DNA of 64,000 bases, from assembly GCF_001650915.1 (NCBI RefSeq), contig NZ_LXYO01000023.1, forward strand, positions 806,001-870,000, read 5' to 3'. This document shows, in pieces, positions 26,236 through 35,048 of the stretch. The stretch is from Marinobacter sp. EhC06 (lineage in GTDB: Bacteria; Pseudomonadota; Gammaproteobacteria; Pseudomonadales; Oleiphilaceae). The position numbers were made by a program, and so were the translations under genes. The notes under the pieces are model-generated. The model had not been told where the DNA came from and made no database searches. It saw only the letters and a program-made list of their open reading frames with translations. The first letter of the stretch is position 1. Every line of letters begins with the position of its first letter.

Positions 26236-28557
26236 TCAGGCCAGAGCGGAAAAATACAGATGCGCGCTCTTCTTACTGAAGTTGAGGATCTCGCCGTTGT
26301 CGAAGTGCACTTCGAACGAACTCTCATCCTCGGCAACCACCGACCCGGGGCCGAAAATCGCGTGGCTAAGACGCTTCTGATGCCAGAGCGGTTCCATCGA
26401 ACTTGCCGATGTTGCCGCCTGGCCTTCCAGGGTGACGCTCTCCCGGTCGGCATAGCGCTGGCTGACCGGCGTGAGGGGAGCGGTCAAGCGGATGGTTGAA
26501 GTTTCGGCCGGGATTCGTTCATCCAGCCAGCGCCCGAACTCCTCGGCCAGGGAGAAGCAGAATTCTTCCACAAAACGGCTCGGGCCCAGATCGCCGTCCA
26601 GATGCGGTTGCTTGCTCGCGGGTCGGGTAATCAGATGCAGCTGTTGGCGGGTTCGCGTCATCGCCACGTAGAGCAGCCGCCGTTCACTCTCCAGAAATCC
26701 TCTGGCATCGTCCTGGGGCCGCGGGCTGTAGGGCAGGTATTTCTCCTGCAGGCCGGGAATAATCACGGTCGGCCATTCCAGACCTTTGGTGCGATGAATG
26801 GTCGAGAGCAAAACGCCCCCCTGTTGCTTTTCCCCTGCCTGTTGTTTCAGGGCTTTCAGATGCTCCAGGGCACCCTCGGCGGTGACATCCAGGCTTTTCA
26901 GGTATTGCCGAAAGCCCTGCACGGTATCAATCCGCTCCTCGGCGCTCTCATGGGTCAGGGCCAGGCTGCGGATGCCTTCGTAGAGATCGGTGTGTTCGGC
27001 ATAGACACTGATCAACCCGGCCACCGGGCCCCCATAGCTGCGCAGTTGAGCAAGCACCTCGCCCAGCTTGCGCAACTTGCGGGCCGCCATGGGTGCCAGG
27101 GCGTCGAAATCCATGGCCAGCAACCGCTCGTGCCAGCCGCCGGAAAACCCGGCCAGGAACCGCGCCAGTTGCTCGAGCTCGGGCTCTTTCAAGCCAACGT
27201 GGGGGAAGCGCAACAACTGCCGTGCCAGTTCCAGCCGATCCTCGTCCGGCAGATTCTCCAGTTTGCCGGTCACCACCATTAGCAACGCGGTGATCGCCTG
27301 CACCTCCCGGCTGAACAGGGCGCCCTTGCCGGCATCAATCCGGTAGGGAATCTGCCTGGCCAGCAATTTCAGCTCGATGGGGACACTCTGGCTCCAGACC
27401 CGGAACAGGATGGCCGTTCCGGCTCGAGCCGGTTCCGACTGGCCCTGAAGAATCTGCAACACCGTATCGGCATCGCTCTCCGCCCGATGCAGGGTGATCT
27501 CCGTGCCGGGCGTGGAAGGGTGGGAATGGCAGAGCACATCCTTGCGTCCGGTGTTGTGGCAGATCAGATGGTTTGCCAGCAACGCCACCCGGTGGCCGTA
27601 GCGGAAGGTGTAACTGAGGGTCTGCTCCAACGGGCTTTCGAACTCATCGCTGAACCGCTTGAGGATAAACTCGGGCTTCGCGCCCCGGAACTCATAAATC
27701 GTCTGGTCCGGGTCGCCGACCACCGTCACCCGGGCCCGGTCCCCGGCCACGTACCGCAACAGCAGATGCTGGATCTCATTGGTGTCCTGGTATTCATCCA
27801 CCAGAATCAGATCCATCTTGTTGCCCACCAGCCGCTGCAACGGAGAATTCTGGTGAATCGCCATCACCGGCTCGTACAGCATGTCGGCATAACTGATCCG
27901 ACCCTGGCTTTTACGCCACTGCTCAAAGCTGTGGAACAGATCAATGAGGTACTTGTGCTTGTCCGAATACCCCAACTCCTCAAACACGATCTCCGCCGGC
28001 GACAGCGTTGTCTTTACCAGGTCAATAAACCCCGTCGCCGTCTCGACAAAATCCTTCTTGTTGCGCCGGATCTCATCCGCCAGATCCTCCGGCGCCAGCC
28101 GACGGGTTAACTGCCAGGCCTGAAAACTGATCTCCTGCTCGGTCAGAATCTTGTCTGAAAACCCCGGCAGATAACCCTCTCGCACAAACCGTTTGTACAG
28201 CCGCAAGCCCATGGCGTGATAGGTCCGGATCTCCGGCAACGCCAGCCCGCTCTGAGCACACACCTCCTGCAGCTTGCGCTCGAAATCCACCCGGGCGCTG
28301 CGGTTGAACATCAACACCAGCATCCGGTCCGGATCATGCCCCTGTTCCAGCAGATACCGAATCCGCCACGCAAGCGTCGACGTCTTGCCACTGCCTGCCA
28401 CGGCGGTAATCACCGAATGCTCATAGCCGGCGGTAATAATCGCCCGCTGTTCATCGGTGAGGTAATCCGGAAGGTTGGTGGTATCAGAAATTTGGGGTTC
28501 GGTCGGCATGGCCGGTATTGTAACGGCCTGCTGGTAGAGCGGATACCGCTGCCGCAT
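26236..28557 (-). CDS. UvrD/Rep family ATP-dependent DNA helicase
   Basis: A 773-residue superfamily 1A 3'-5' helicase. It has a Walker A AVAGSGKTSTL, motif II VDEYQDTNEIQ, motif III GDPDQTIYEFRGAKP, motif IV LSYTFRYGHR, motif V LLSTIHRTKGLEW and motif VI LLYVAMTRTRQQLHL. All catalytic motifs are intact, so it should be active. The C-terminal 45 residues (LSHAIFGPGSVVAEDESSFEVHFDNG) form a Tudor-like tail similar in style to the RNA-polymerase-binding tail of UvrD/PcrA. It is distinct from the true uvrD at 39474. Two starts are possible, 28557 (GAGGAC upstream) and 28509 (ATG at the start of MPTEPQ). It is divergent from the DUF2237 gene, with palindromic element B in between. Confidence 0.9.
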   Translation of the reverse strand: MRQRYPLYQQAVTIPAMPTEPQISDTTNLPDYLTDEQRAIITAGYEHSVITAVAGSGKTSTLAWRIRYLLEQGHDPDRMLVLMFNRSARVDFERKLQEVCAQSGLALPEIRTYHAMGLRLYKRFVREGYLPGFSDKILTEQEISFQAWQLTRRLAPEDLADEIRRNKKDFVETATGFIDLVKTTLSPAEIVFEELGYSDKHKYLIDLFHSFEQWRKSQGRISYADMLYEPVMAIHQNSPLQRLVGNKMDLILVDEYQDTNEIQHLLLRYVAGDRARVTVVGDPDQTIYEFRGAKPEFILKRFSDEFESPLEQTLSYTFRYGHRVALLANHLICHNTGRKDVLCHSHPSTPGTEITLHRAESDADTVLQILQGQSEPARAGTAILFRVWSQSVPIELKLLARQIPYRIDAGKGALFSREVQAITALLMVVTGKLENLPDEDRLELARQLLRFPHVGLKEPELEQLARFLAGFSGGWHERLLAMDFDALAPMAARKLRKLGEVLAQLRSYGGPVAGLISVYAEHTDLYEGIRSLALTHESAEERIDTVQGFRQYLKSLDVTAEGALEHLKALKQQAGEKQQGGVLLSTIHRTKGLEWPTVIIPGLQEKYLPYSPRPQDDARGFLESERRLLYVAMTRTRQQLHLITRPASKQPHLDGDLGPSRFVEEFCFSLAEEFGRWLDERIPAETSTIRLTAPLTPVSQRYADRESVTLEGQAATSASSMEPLWHQKRLSHAIFGPGSVVAEDESSFEVHFDNGEILNFSKKSAHLYFSALA

Positions 28558-28605
28558 AATTGAAAGTCCTCATTATGGCCGTTGGACTATAACTCACAGG
28601 TACGA

Positions 28606-28721
28606 CAGTGAGTTGGGATAAGCCTTTCCAAAACTGTGCGGAGCCATGGATGGCGGAGCCCAAGCGCCACATGGATGTGCCGCAAGGAGCGTGTTTTGGA
28701 AAGGCTTATCCCAACTTACTG
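28606..28721 (+). repeat. palindromic CATGGATG element, copy B
   Basis: The arms 28611-28634 and 28693-28716 are perfectly complementary over 24 bases, and pairing continues to 28606 and 28721 with one G-T pair, a stem of 29 bp. The 58-base core has two hairpins, GCCA-TGGA-TGGC (28643-28654) and CACA-TGGA-TGTG (28668-28679), then AGGAGCGT next to the right arm. The core differs from that of copy D at one of 58 positions, while the arms differ at five compensated positions. The element fills most of the 190 bases between two divergent genes, so here it sits upstream of both. Function unknown. Confidence 0.88.
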
Positions 28722-28747
28722 CCCCCGAAACTTGAAGGTCTGGAAAA

Positions 28748-29125
28748 ATGGAAATAGCAGAATCAGTAAACGTACTGGGCGAAAAACTGGAAACCTGCGG
28801 CAAAGACCCGATTACCGGCTTCTACCGCGATGGCTGCTGCAATGTAGGCCCCGATGACTTTGGCCTGCACGCCGTCTGCGCGGTAGTCACTGCCGAATTC
28901 CTCGAATTCTCCAAAGCCCAGGGCAACGACCTCAGCACCCCCAGGCCCGAATTTGGCTTTGAGGGACTGAAGCCTGGCGACAGCTGGTGCCTGTGCGCCG
29001 CCCGCTGGCAGGAAGCGTTTGAAGCCGGCAGCGCGCCACGAGTGCGCCTGCGTGCCACCCACCAGGCGGCCCTGGAAAAGTGCGCCCTCGATGACCTCAA
29101 AGCCCACGGTGCCGACCTTAGCTGA
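28748..29125 (+). CDS. DUF2237 family protein
   Basis: A 125-residue soluble protein of the DUF2237 family, identified by NVLGEKLETCGKDPITGFYRDGCC, AVVTAEFLEFSKAQGNDL and the ending GDSWCLCAARWQEA. The conserved Cys residues (TCG, GCC, CLC) suggest a metal or redox role, but the function is not established. The start at 28748 has GAAGG nine bases upstream. Its TGA stop overlaps the ATG of tmcA by one base, so the two genes are translationally coupled. Confidence 0.85.
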   Translation: MEIAESVNVLGEKLETCGKDPITGFYRDGCCNVGPDDFGLHAVCAVVTAEFLEFSKAQGNDLSTPRPEFGFEGLKPGDSWCLCAARWQEAFEAGSAPRVRLRATHQAALEKCALDDLKAHGADLS

Positions 29126-31284
29126 TGAGCCATCGCGGACCCGAAACTGCGCCGGACGCGGCGGCGTGGCGCGCCCTGCAGGCCAGCCTTGCCGCCAGAG
29201 GCGAACGCCGTCTGGTTCTGCTGGAGGGCAATCGGGAAAACAACCTCAGATGGCTTTCGGGCCTGCTGCCTGAGCTCGAACTTCAAACCGGCGTCTGGAC
29301 CGGTCCGGCAGATCGGAGCCCTGATCCCCGCCTGACCCGGATCGTATCCACCGAGGCCCGACAATGGCTCGGCCGTGAAGTCTCCATGATTGTCTGGGAC
29401 GGCTGGCAGGGAAACCCACCGGATGCCTTCGCTGCACTCTCGGGCGCGTTGACCGCCGGCGGCCTGCTGTTCTGGTTGATGCCGCCGCTGGATGACTGGC
29501 ACCGGTTTGCCGATCCGGATTACCACAGAACCGGCCTGGACCATGGCGGGGAACATCCCTTCGCTGCCCGGATGGCCGACGTTCTCGCCGACCATGAAGC
29601 CGTGATCCGTATATCCACCGGCAGCGCGACATCGCCCTTGCCGGCCATGCCCCTCGTACCGGAGCAAAGCTTCCGAATTGGAACAACCCGCGATCAGGAA
29701 CAACTGATCCAGCGTCTGGTCCGGTTTGGCCTCGGCCGGAGACGTCGGCCGCTCGTTGTCACGGCAGACCGGGGCCGGGGCAAGTCCGCCACTCTGGGTA
29801 TGGCGGCGGCGGAATTGCTGGAGAAAGGCAGGCAGGAAATCGTTGTTACTGCGCCATCGCAACAGAATGTAGAGGCTCTGTTTCGCCACGCCCGCGAAGT
29901 TCTGGCAGATCAGCTGGATGAGGTGAACGCCGAGACGCTGACAACCCGCTCGGGCGGGCGCCTGAGGTATGTTCCTGTTCGGGAACTCCTGGCCTTGCGA
30001 CCGGAGGCAGAGGTGGTTCTGGTGGACGAGGCTGCGGCCCTGCCAGCACCTCTGCTGAAATCGGTTTTGCTGGGCTGGCCCAGGGTAGCGTTCTCAACTA
30101 CGGTCCATGGCTACGAAGGAGCCGGACGTGGCTTTGCCATTCGCTTCCGACAGGTGTTGGAGCAGTCAACGCCCCATTGGCAGTCGGTAACGCTGACCGA
30201 GCCGGTGCGCTGGTCCGGGAGTGATCCATTGGAGGCCCTGATCTCCCGGCTCTTTCTTCTGGCCGCAGATGGCAGTGGTTCAGCCGCCAAAACCGAAAGC
30301 AGAACCGGGGAGCTGGTTATCGAATCCTGGCAGCCGGCAACCGCCGGTGATGAGCCGCTGTCGAACGCCTTTGGTTTGCTGGTGGATGCCCATTACCGGA
30401 CCAGCCCTGCTGATCTTCGGCAATGGCTGGACGACACGGCCGCCCGGACCTGGCGGGCGCGGATTGGCGACCGGACGGTTGGAATACTCTGGTGTGCGCT
30501 TGAAGGTGGGCTTTCGCCTGAGCTGGCTGAACAGGTCAGCCTGGGTACCCGTCGCATTCGCGGCCATCTGCTGCCGCAATCTCTGGCCAGTCACAGCGGC
30601 TACCCGGAAGCCGCCGCCCTGAAGGCGCTCCGGGTTGTCCGCATTGCAGTATCAGATGACGCCAGGCGGTCAGGTATTGGCCAGAGCCTGGTGGAGGCTG
30701 CAAGGGCGTACACCATTGAGCAGGGTGTTGATTACCTGGGAACCAGTTTTGGTGGCAGCGCCGAGCTACTGGCGTTCTGGCAGGCCTGTGGTCTTCATGT
30801 GGTCAGGGTGGGTTTGCAACAGGAGGCTTCCAGTGGTGAGTATCCGTTGCAGATGATCAAAGGCATCTCGCAGCCCGGCCTGGAAATGGAAGGACGTATC
30901 CGCACCCGACTGTCTGGCCACTGGCTTACCCTGGTGCCCGACAACTGGCATGGTCTGCAACCGCAAATGCTCGCGGATATAACGGCAGACCAGCCTCCGG
31001 GGCTGGCGTTGGATGCTGATGATCTGCGGGATCTTCGCAATTTCGCCAACGGTCACCGGGGCTTTCAGGTGATGGTGCCAGTGTTGCGGAAGCTGAGCCA
31101 GGCGCCGGGTATCATGGCCTGGCTGAGGGATCAGGACGGGCTGACCTTGTGGTGCCGTAGCGTGCTGCAGGGCCGCTCATGGTCCTCGCTCCAGGCAGAG
31201 AAACTCTGCCTTGGTCAAAGAGAAGGTGAGGATCACCTGCGGCAGTTGGTTCGCGATCTATTGGAAAATGGCCCGGGTTTGTGA
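29125..31284 (+). CDS. tmcA: tRNA(Met) cytidine acetyltransferase
   Basis: TmcA acetylates N4 of the wobble cytidine (C34) of elongator tRNA-Met using acetyl-CoA and ATP or GTP, which stops misreading of AUA. The 719-residue protein is slightly longer than the E. coli enzyme (671). An N-terminal DUF1726 region precedes a helicase-like core with Walker A TADRGRGKSATLG and Walker B VVLVDEAAALPAPLL. A GNAT acetyltransferase domain follows, with LRVVRIAVSDDARRSGIGQ as acetyl-CoA binding motif. A tRNA-binding C-terminal region completes it. It is coupled to the DUF2237 gene by a one-base overlap. Confidence 0.93.
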   Translation: MSHRGPETAPDAAAWRALQASLAARGERRLVLLEGNRENNLRWLSGLLPELELQTGVWTGPADRSPDPRLTRIVSTEARQWLGREVSMIVWDGWQGNPPDAFAALSGALTAGGLLFWLMPPLDDWHRFADPDYHRTGLDHGGEHPFAARMADVLADHEAVIRISTGSATSPLPAMPLVPEQSFRIGTTRDQEQLIQRLVRFGLGRRRRPLVVTADRGRGKSATLGMAAAELLEKGRQEIVVTAPSQQNVEALFRHAREVLADQLDEVNAETLTTRSGGRLRYVPVRELLALRPEAEVVLVDEAAALPAPLLKSVLLGWPRVAFSTTVHGYEGAGRGFAIRFRQVLEQSTPHWQSVTLTEPVRWSGSDPLEALISRLFLLAADGSGSAAKTESRTGELVIESWQPATAGDEPLSNAFGLLVDAHYRTSPADLRQWLDDTAARTWRARIGDRTVGILWCALEGGLSPELAEQVSLGTRRIRGHLLPQSLASHSGYPEAAALKALRVVRIAVSDDARRSGIGQSLVEAARAYTIEQGVDYLGTSFGGSAELLAFWQACGLHVVRVGLQQEASSGEYPLQMIKGISQPGLEMEGRIRTRLSGHWLTLVPDNWHGLQPQMLADITADQPPGLALDADDLRDLRNFANGHRGFQVMVPVLRKLSQAPGIMAWLRDQDGLTLWCRSVLQGRSWSSLQAEKLCLGQREGEDHLRQLVRDLLENGPGL

Positions 31285-31364
31285 CCCGCTCGATTTAATT
31301 TCCAGTGGTGCCTGCCCAGAATGGGCCCAGCGATTCTTCCACCCCTTCACAGAGACTGTTTGCT

Positions 31365-31862
31365 ATGGCCAAGGGAACCGGCGCCCTCCGTTTTTTGCTG
31401 ATTTTGCTTCCGCTTCTTGCTTTCCTGTCTGCCTGCGCTTCCCCGAACCAACCGGTTGCTCTGAGCCCCGAGGCTCTCGCCGAGGCGGATGCACTTCTGA
31501 TTACAGCGGCCGGGAATGGTGAAAAGCGGCGCGTGGAGCTGTTGTTGTCCGCCGGTGCGGATGTAAATACCAGTGACCAGAATGGTTATACCCCCGTTAT
31601 GCGGGCGGCAGAGAACGGCCATCTGTCAGTGGTGAAGCTATTGGTGGCAGCCGGTGCCAACGTCAATGTCAGCCAGGGGGGTGAATCCCTGTTGATGAAA
31701 ATCGTGGCCAATGGTGATTTGCTGACCGCAGAAAGGCTGGTGGCGGCCGGGGCCGATGTGAATTACCGGGCCAGGGACGGTCAGACCGCGCTGGACATCG
31801 CCCGGGCCACCAATAACCGGGATCTGGAAATGCTGCTGGTGCAGGCGGGCGCGCAACTCTAG
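31365..31862 (+). CDS. ankyrin-repeat lipoprotein
   Basis: A 165-residue protein with a lipoprotein signal (FLLILLPLLAFLSAC; lipobox LSAC) followed by about four ankyrin repeats, visible as the recurring pattern in LLLSAGADVNTSDQNGYTPVM, LLVAAGANVNVSQGGESLLM and LVAAGADVNYRARDGQTALD. Such small exported ankyrin proteins are common in gammaproteobacteria, where some (AnkB-type) affect catalase activity; a partner is not evident here. ATG at 31365 is chosen because it directly starts the signal peptide; a longer frame begins at 31305. It follows tmcA by 80 bases and is convergent with the next gene. Confidence 0.82.
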   Translation: MAKGTGALRFLLILLPLLAFLSACASPNQPVALSPEALAEADALLITAAGNGEKRRVELLLSAGADVNTSDQNGYTPVMRAAENGHLSVVKLLVAAGANVNVSQGGESLLMKIVANGDLLTAERLVAAGADVNYRARDGQTALDIARATNNRDLEMLLVQAGAQL

Positions 31863-31872
31863 TTCCCGAACG

Positions 31873-32976
31873 CTATTCCAGCCCCATCGGATCGGTTTCG
31901 TCATCCCACTCCGGAATGAAATGGGCCGCAACGACATCCTCTGGTACATCGGCAATCGCCGGGTAACTCCATTTTGGCTGGCGATCCTTGTCGATGGCCA
32001 GGGCCCGTATGCCCTCGGCCAGGTCCGGCCGGCGGATGCATTCCGAGACCATCGCCAGCTCCATTCGGAAGGCGTCCTTCAGGGACATCTGCTGTGCTTT
32101 TTGTAGTTGTGTCCAGACCAGCCAGGCCGACACGGGGCATCCGGTTCTCAAAGTGTTCATGCAGGCATGCCACCAGTCGCAGTCCACCTCCGCCGTGAGC
32201 AACTGATCGACGATCTCCGGCAGTTCATCGCCGGCGCTCAGCCGGGCAATCCGCTGTTCGTGTTTTGCAAGATGGCTGGGTGGCAGTGCCCGGTAATCCG
32301 GTGTCTGAATCTGATTGAGCAAGCGGAAAAGGCGGTTGTCGTCGGCAGCGGTTTGCCCGGTCCAGCGTTCCGACGCCAGTCGGTCCAGCAGACGGCCCCG
32401 GTCTTCCGGCAGAATGGCCATGTCCGCAAGGCCGACCCGAAGTGCATCGCTTACGTTCAGGCGAGCACCGGTCAACCCCATGAACAGGCCGAGTCGGCCG
32501 GGCAACCTTTTCAGAAACCAACTGGCGCCCACATCCGGAAACAGGCCGATGGTGATCTCGGGCATTGCCAGGGTGACATCCGGTGTCACCAGCCGATACC
32601 GGCAGCCGGCAAATACGCCAAGTCCACCGCCCATCACCACGCCGTGGGCAATGCCAAGCACAGGTTTCGGGAACCGGTGAATGCTGTAGTCCATCCGGTA
32701 TTCGCGGTTGAAAACGCGCGCTGGTTCTTCCCGGTCCCGGGAGGTGAGCATGGTATCGTAAAGTTCCCGGATATCACCGCCGGCGCAGAAGGCTTTCTCG
32801 CCCGCCCCCTGAATCACCACGATGCAGATCCGGTCATCGTCGGCCCAGCGGTCAAGGATTTCCTGGATCTGCTCGATCATGTGCTCGGAAAGTGCGTTGA
32901 GCGTGCCTGGGGAGTTCAGCGTCAGAACACCAATATGGCCTTCGCGACAGGCAAGTTCCTGGGCCTCTACAGACAT
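31873..32976 (-). CDS. enoyl-CoA hydratase/isomerase family protein (HIBYL-CoA hydrolase-like)
   Basis: A 367-residue crotonase-fold enzyme. The length and pattern, with the oxyanion-hole segments AFCAGGDIRELYD and HGVVMGGGLGVFAGCRYRL and the segment MPEITIGLFPDVGASWFL, fit the 3-hydroxyisobutyryl-CoA hydrolase group of valine catabolism rather than ordinary enoyl-CoA hydratases, which are about 260 residues. In HIBCH the catalytic Glu and Asp lie in these segments (MPEITIGLFPDVG). No other valine catabolism gene is adjacent. The gene is convergent with the ankyrin gene and divergent from the cytochrome gene. Confidence 0.82.
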   Translation of the reverse strand: MSVEAQELACREGHIGVLTLNSPGTLNALSEHMIEQIQEILDRWADDDRICIVVIQGAGEKAFCAGGDIRELYDTMLTSRDREEPARVFNREYRMDYSIHRFPKPVLGIAHGVVMGGGLGVFAGCRYRLVTPDVTLAMPEITIGLFPDVGASWFLKRLPGRLGLFMGLTGARLNVSDALRVGLADMAILPEDRGRLLDRLASERWTGQTAADDNRLFRLLNQIQTPDYRALPPSHLAKHEQRIARLSAGDELPEIVDQLLTAEVDCDWWHACMNTLRTGCPVSAWLVWTQLQKAQQMSLKDAFRMELAMVSECIRRPDLAEGIRALAIDKDRQPKWSYPAIADVPEDVVAAHFIPEWDDETDPMGLE

Positions 32977-33094
32977 TGACGATATCTCCGGAGAATTAAA
33001 ACAATCTTGGATTCGGAATCGAACGTACTTTCACCTTATTAGCCAGAACAGAAAAGAGGACGAACGTCGAAAAGACGTCCTTGACCTATCGCAT

Positions 33095-33122
33095 TTGAGG
33101 TTCCCCGGCTCTGTGCTATAAG
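33095..33122 (+). promoter_or_regulatory. candidate promoter of the cytochrome c gene
   Basis: A -35-like TTGAGG (33095-33100) and a -10-like TATAAG (33117-33122) are 16 bases apart, about 68 bases before the cytochrome start. The 213 bases between the divergent hydratase-family gene and the cytochrome gene hold nothing else that I can identify. Match by eye. Confidence 0.35.
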
Positions 33123-33189
33123 TGCTAGTCAGTTTACTGTCCGGCTTCCGAACCGGTCTGAAAATCTTGAAAACGATGATGAGAGGGTA

Positions 33190-33531
33190 ATGACAATGAA
33201 TCTGAAACACTACGCTGTTGCGGGAATTTTTGCGCTTGGCGCTGCTGTACCTGCAGTAGTCTCTGCCGCGGATGCCGAAGCTGGCAAGGCCAAGGCGGCG
33301 GTCTGTGCTGCGTGCCACGGCCAGAATGGTCTTGCGCAGATCCCGACCTATCCGAATCTGGCGGGCCAGAATGAGCAGTACCTGGTATCGGCCCTGAAGG
33401 CGTACAAGAACAAGCAGCGTTCTGGTGGCCAAGCCGCGATCATGCAGGGTCAGGCTGCTGCCTTGAGTGACACGGATATCGCCAATCTGGCGGCCTATTA
33501 CGCCAGTCTTCCCGCAGACGGCGGCAAGTAA
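33190..33531 (+). CDS. class I c-type cytochrome, periplasmic
   Basis: A 113-residue protein with a signal peptide ([24 protein letters not shown] region, cleaved near SAAD) and one haem site CAACH. The following [22 protein letters not shown] and the C-terminal [16 protein letters not shown] match the cytochrome c553/c4-like family, soluble electron carriers in the periplasm. The axial Met ligand is probably that in AIMQGQA. GAGAGG lies just before the start, with a second in-frame ATG six bases downstream. The gene is probably monocistronic, since a hairpin follows and the next gene is convergent. Confidence 0.92.
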   Translation: MTMNLKHYAVAGIFALGAAVPAVVSAADAEAGKAKAAVCAACHGQNGLAQIPTYPNLAGQNEQYLVSALKAYKNKQRSGGQAAIMQGQAAALSDTDIANLAAYYASLPADGGK

Positions 33532-33541
33532 GCTCTACAGT

Positions 33542-33573
33542 GTCAGCGAGGCGGCTCAGGCCGCTCCGCTGAC
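33542..33573. terminator. bidirectional stem-loop between cytochrome and ppnN
   Basis: GTCAGCG (33542-33548) pairs with CGCTGAC (33567-33573), and an inner GCGGC/GCCGC stem pairs around a short loop that contains the ppnN stop codon (33556-33558). The structure lies 11 bases after the cytochrome stop. It could end transcription from both convergent genes, though no long T run is present. Confidence 0.5.
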
Positions 33574-34938
33574 GATGCGATAGCTCGGTCTGTAGGCCGA
33601 AGAGCCCGGCAGTTTCATCCGGTTCTGGGCTACAAACTGTTCAAGCATGGCCTCGAGCGGTTTGATCAGGCTGGGATCACCGGCAATCTCGAACGGTCCC
33701 TTCTCCTGCACCTGCCGTATACCACCCTCCTTGACGTTCCCTGCCACGATGCCACTGAATGCCTTGCGCAGATTTGCGGCGATCAGGTGTACTGGTTGGT
33801 CCCGGTGCAGTTCCAGCGCCCGCATGTTGTTGTGATTTGGCTCGAAAGGTAACTGGAACACCGGGTCAATCTTCAGCATCCAGTTGAAGTAATAGGCGTC
33901 CTGCATGGCGCGCCGGAAGGTCTCAACCTCTTTCATGCCCTTTTTCATGGTCTGGGCCACGCGCACCGGATCGTCGATGATGATTTCGTATTTGCTTGCG
34001 GCTTCGTCCCCAAGGGCGTTCCGGATGAACTTGTCGATCATCTCGAAATATTCCGCGTTCTCCTGCCGGCCGGTAAACACCACCGGGAAGGGCAAGTCGG
34101 CATTGTCCGGATGCAGCAGGATGCCCAGCAGGTAGAGAATTTCCTCAGCGGTGCCGACACCACCCGGGAACACAATGACCCCGTGACCACAGCGGACGAA
34201 GGCTTCCAGGCGTTTCTCAATGTCCGGCATGATCACCAGTTCATTGACGATGGGGTTGGGGGCCTCCGCACCAATAATGCCCGGCTCGGTGATGCCAATG
34301 TAGCGGCCGTCTTTTACCCGCTGCTTGGCGTGGCCAATGGTGGCGCCTTTCATGGGCCCCTTCATTGCCCCCGGACCACACCCGGTACAGATGCTCAGGG
34401 CCCTGAGCCCCAGTTGATGACCGACATCCTTGCTGTACTGGTATTCGTCATGGCCGATCGAGTGGCCACCCCAGCAGACCACCAGATCCGGCTGTCTTCC
34501 CGCCTGAAGAACCCGGGCGTTGCGCAGGATGTGGAACACATAATTGGTCAGGTCTTCCGGGTCGTCCCGGCGAAAACCTGCGGCTGACTGGGGAATAGAA
34601 TGGGAGTAGATGATGTCTCTGAGAACCGAGAACAGGTGCTCACGGATCGCCCGAAGCATCTGTCCATCAACGAACGCATGTGCGGGCGCATTGATCAGTT
34701 CCAGTTTCAGGCCCCGGGGCTGCGGCACCAGGCGGACATCAAAGTCAGCATGGGATTCCATCAGTGCCTGACAGTCGTCGGTTTCTACCCCGGTATTCAG
34801 AACCGCCAGGGCACATTGGCGAAACAGCCGATACAGGCCTCCCTCGCTGCGATCCTTGAGGCGGTTGACCTCATGATTGGAGAGAATTTCAAGGCTGCCC
34901 TCGGGGGAGACCAGGGCATTGATGGTGGTTTCCTGCAT
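33556..34938 (-). CDS. ppnN: nucleotide 5'-monophosphate nucleosidase
   Basis: PpnN (YgdH) hydrolyses purine and pyrimidine nucleoside monophosphates to the base and ribose-5-phosphate, and is a ppGpp target in E. coli. The 460-residue protein has the usual three parts: an N-terminal DUF4478 region (SPEGSLEILSNHEV opening, FDVRLVPQPRGLKLELINAPAHAFVDG), a central LOG/Rossmann domain with GGHSIGHDEYQYSKDVGHQLG, CTGCGPGAMKGPMKGA and VFPGGVGTAEEILYLLGILL, and a C-terminal DUF3412 part. The PGGVGT motif is the nucleotide-binding signature of the LOG family. The start at 34938 matches the E. coli N-terminus; the longer frame adds 16 non-conserved residues. It is divergent from thiI. Confidence 0.92.
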   Translation of the reverse strand: MQETTINALVSPEGSLEILSNHEVNRLKDRSEGGLYRLFRQCALAVLNTGVETDDCQALMESHADFDVRLVPQPRGLKLELINAPAHAFVDGQMLRAIREHLFSVLRDIIYSHSIPQSAAGFRRDDPEDLTNYVFHILRNARVLQAGRQPDLVVCWGGHSIGHDEYQYSKDVGHQLGLRALSICTGCGPGAMKGPMKGATIGHAKQRVKDGRYIGITEPGIIGAEAPNPIVNELVIMPDIEKRLEAFVRCGHGVIVFPGGVGTAEEILYLLGILLHPDNADLPFPVVFTGRQENAEYFEMIDKFIRNALGDEAASKYEIIIDDPVRVAQTMKKGMKEVETFRRAMQDAYYFNWMLKIDPVFQLPFEPNHNNMRALELHRDQPVHLIAANLRKAFSGIVAGNVKEGGIRQVQEKGPFEIAGDPSLIKPLEAMLEQFVAQNRMKLPGSSAYRPSYRIVSGAA

Positions 34939-35048
34939 TAACGGTGAAACTCCTGGATGTTGCGGGAATGCCCGATTTTGAGGCACGCAGTCAAAAGGGT
35001 AGACTAAGGCCTTTCAGTACAATACGCCACCCGACAAAATTCCGATTT

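Noticed and set aside
28636..28857. 73-residue frame starting inside palindromic element B
   Set aside because: Its N-terminal residues are only the translation of the element's hairpins, and a similar frame appears in the inverse copy D; it is an artefact of the repeat rather than a gene.
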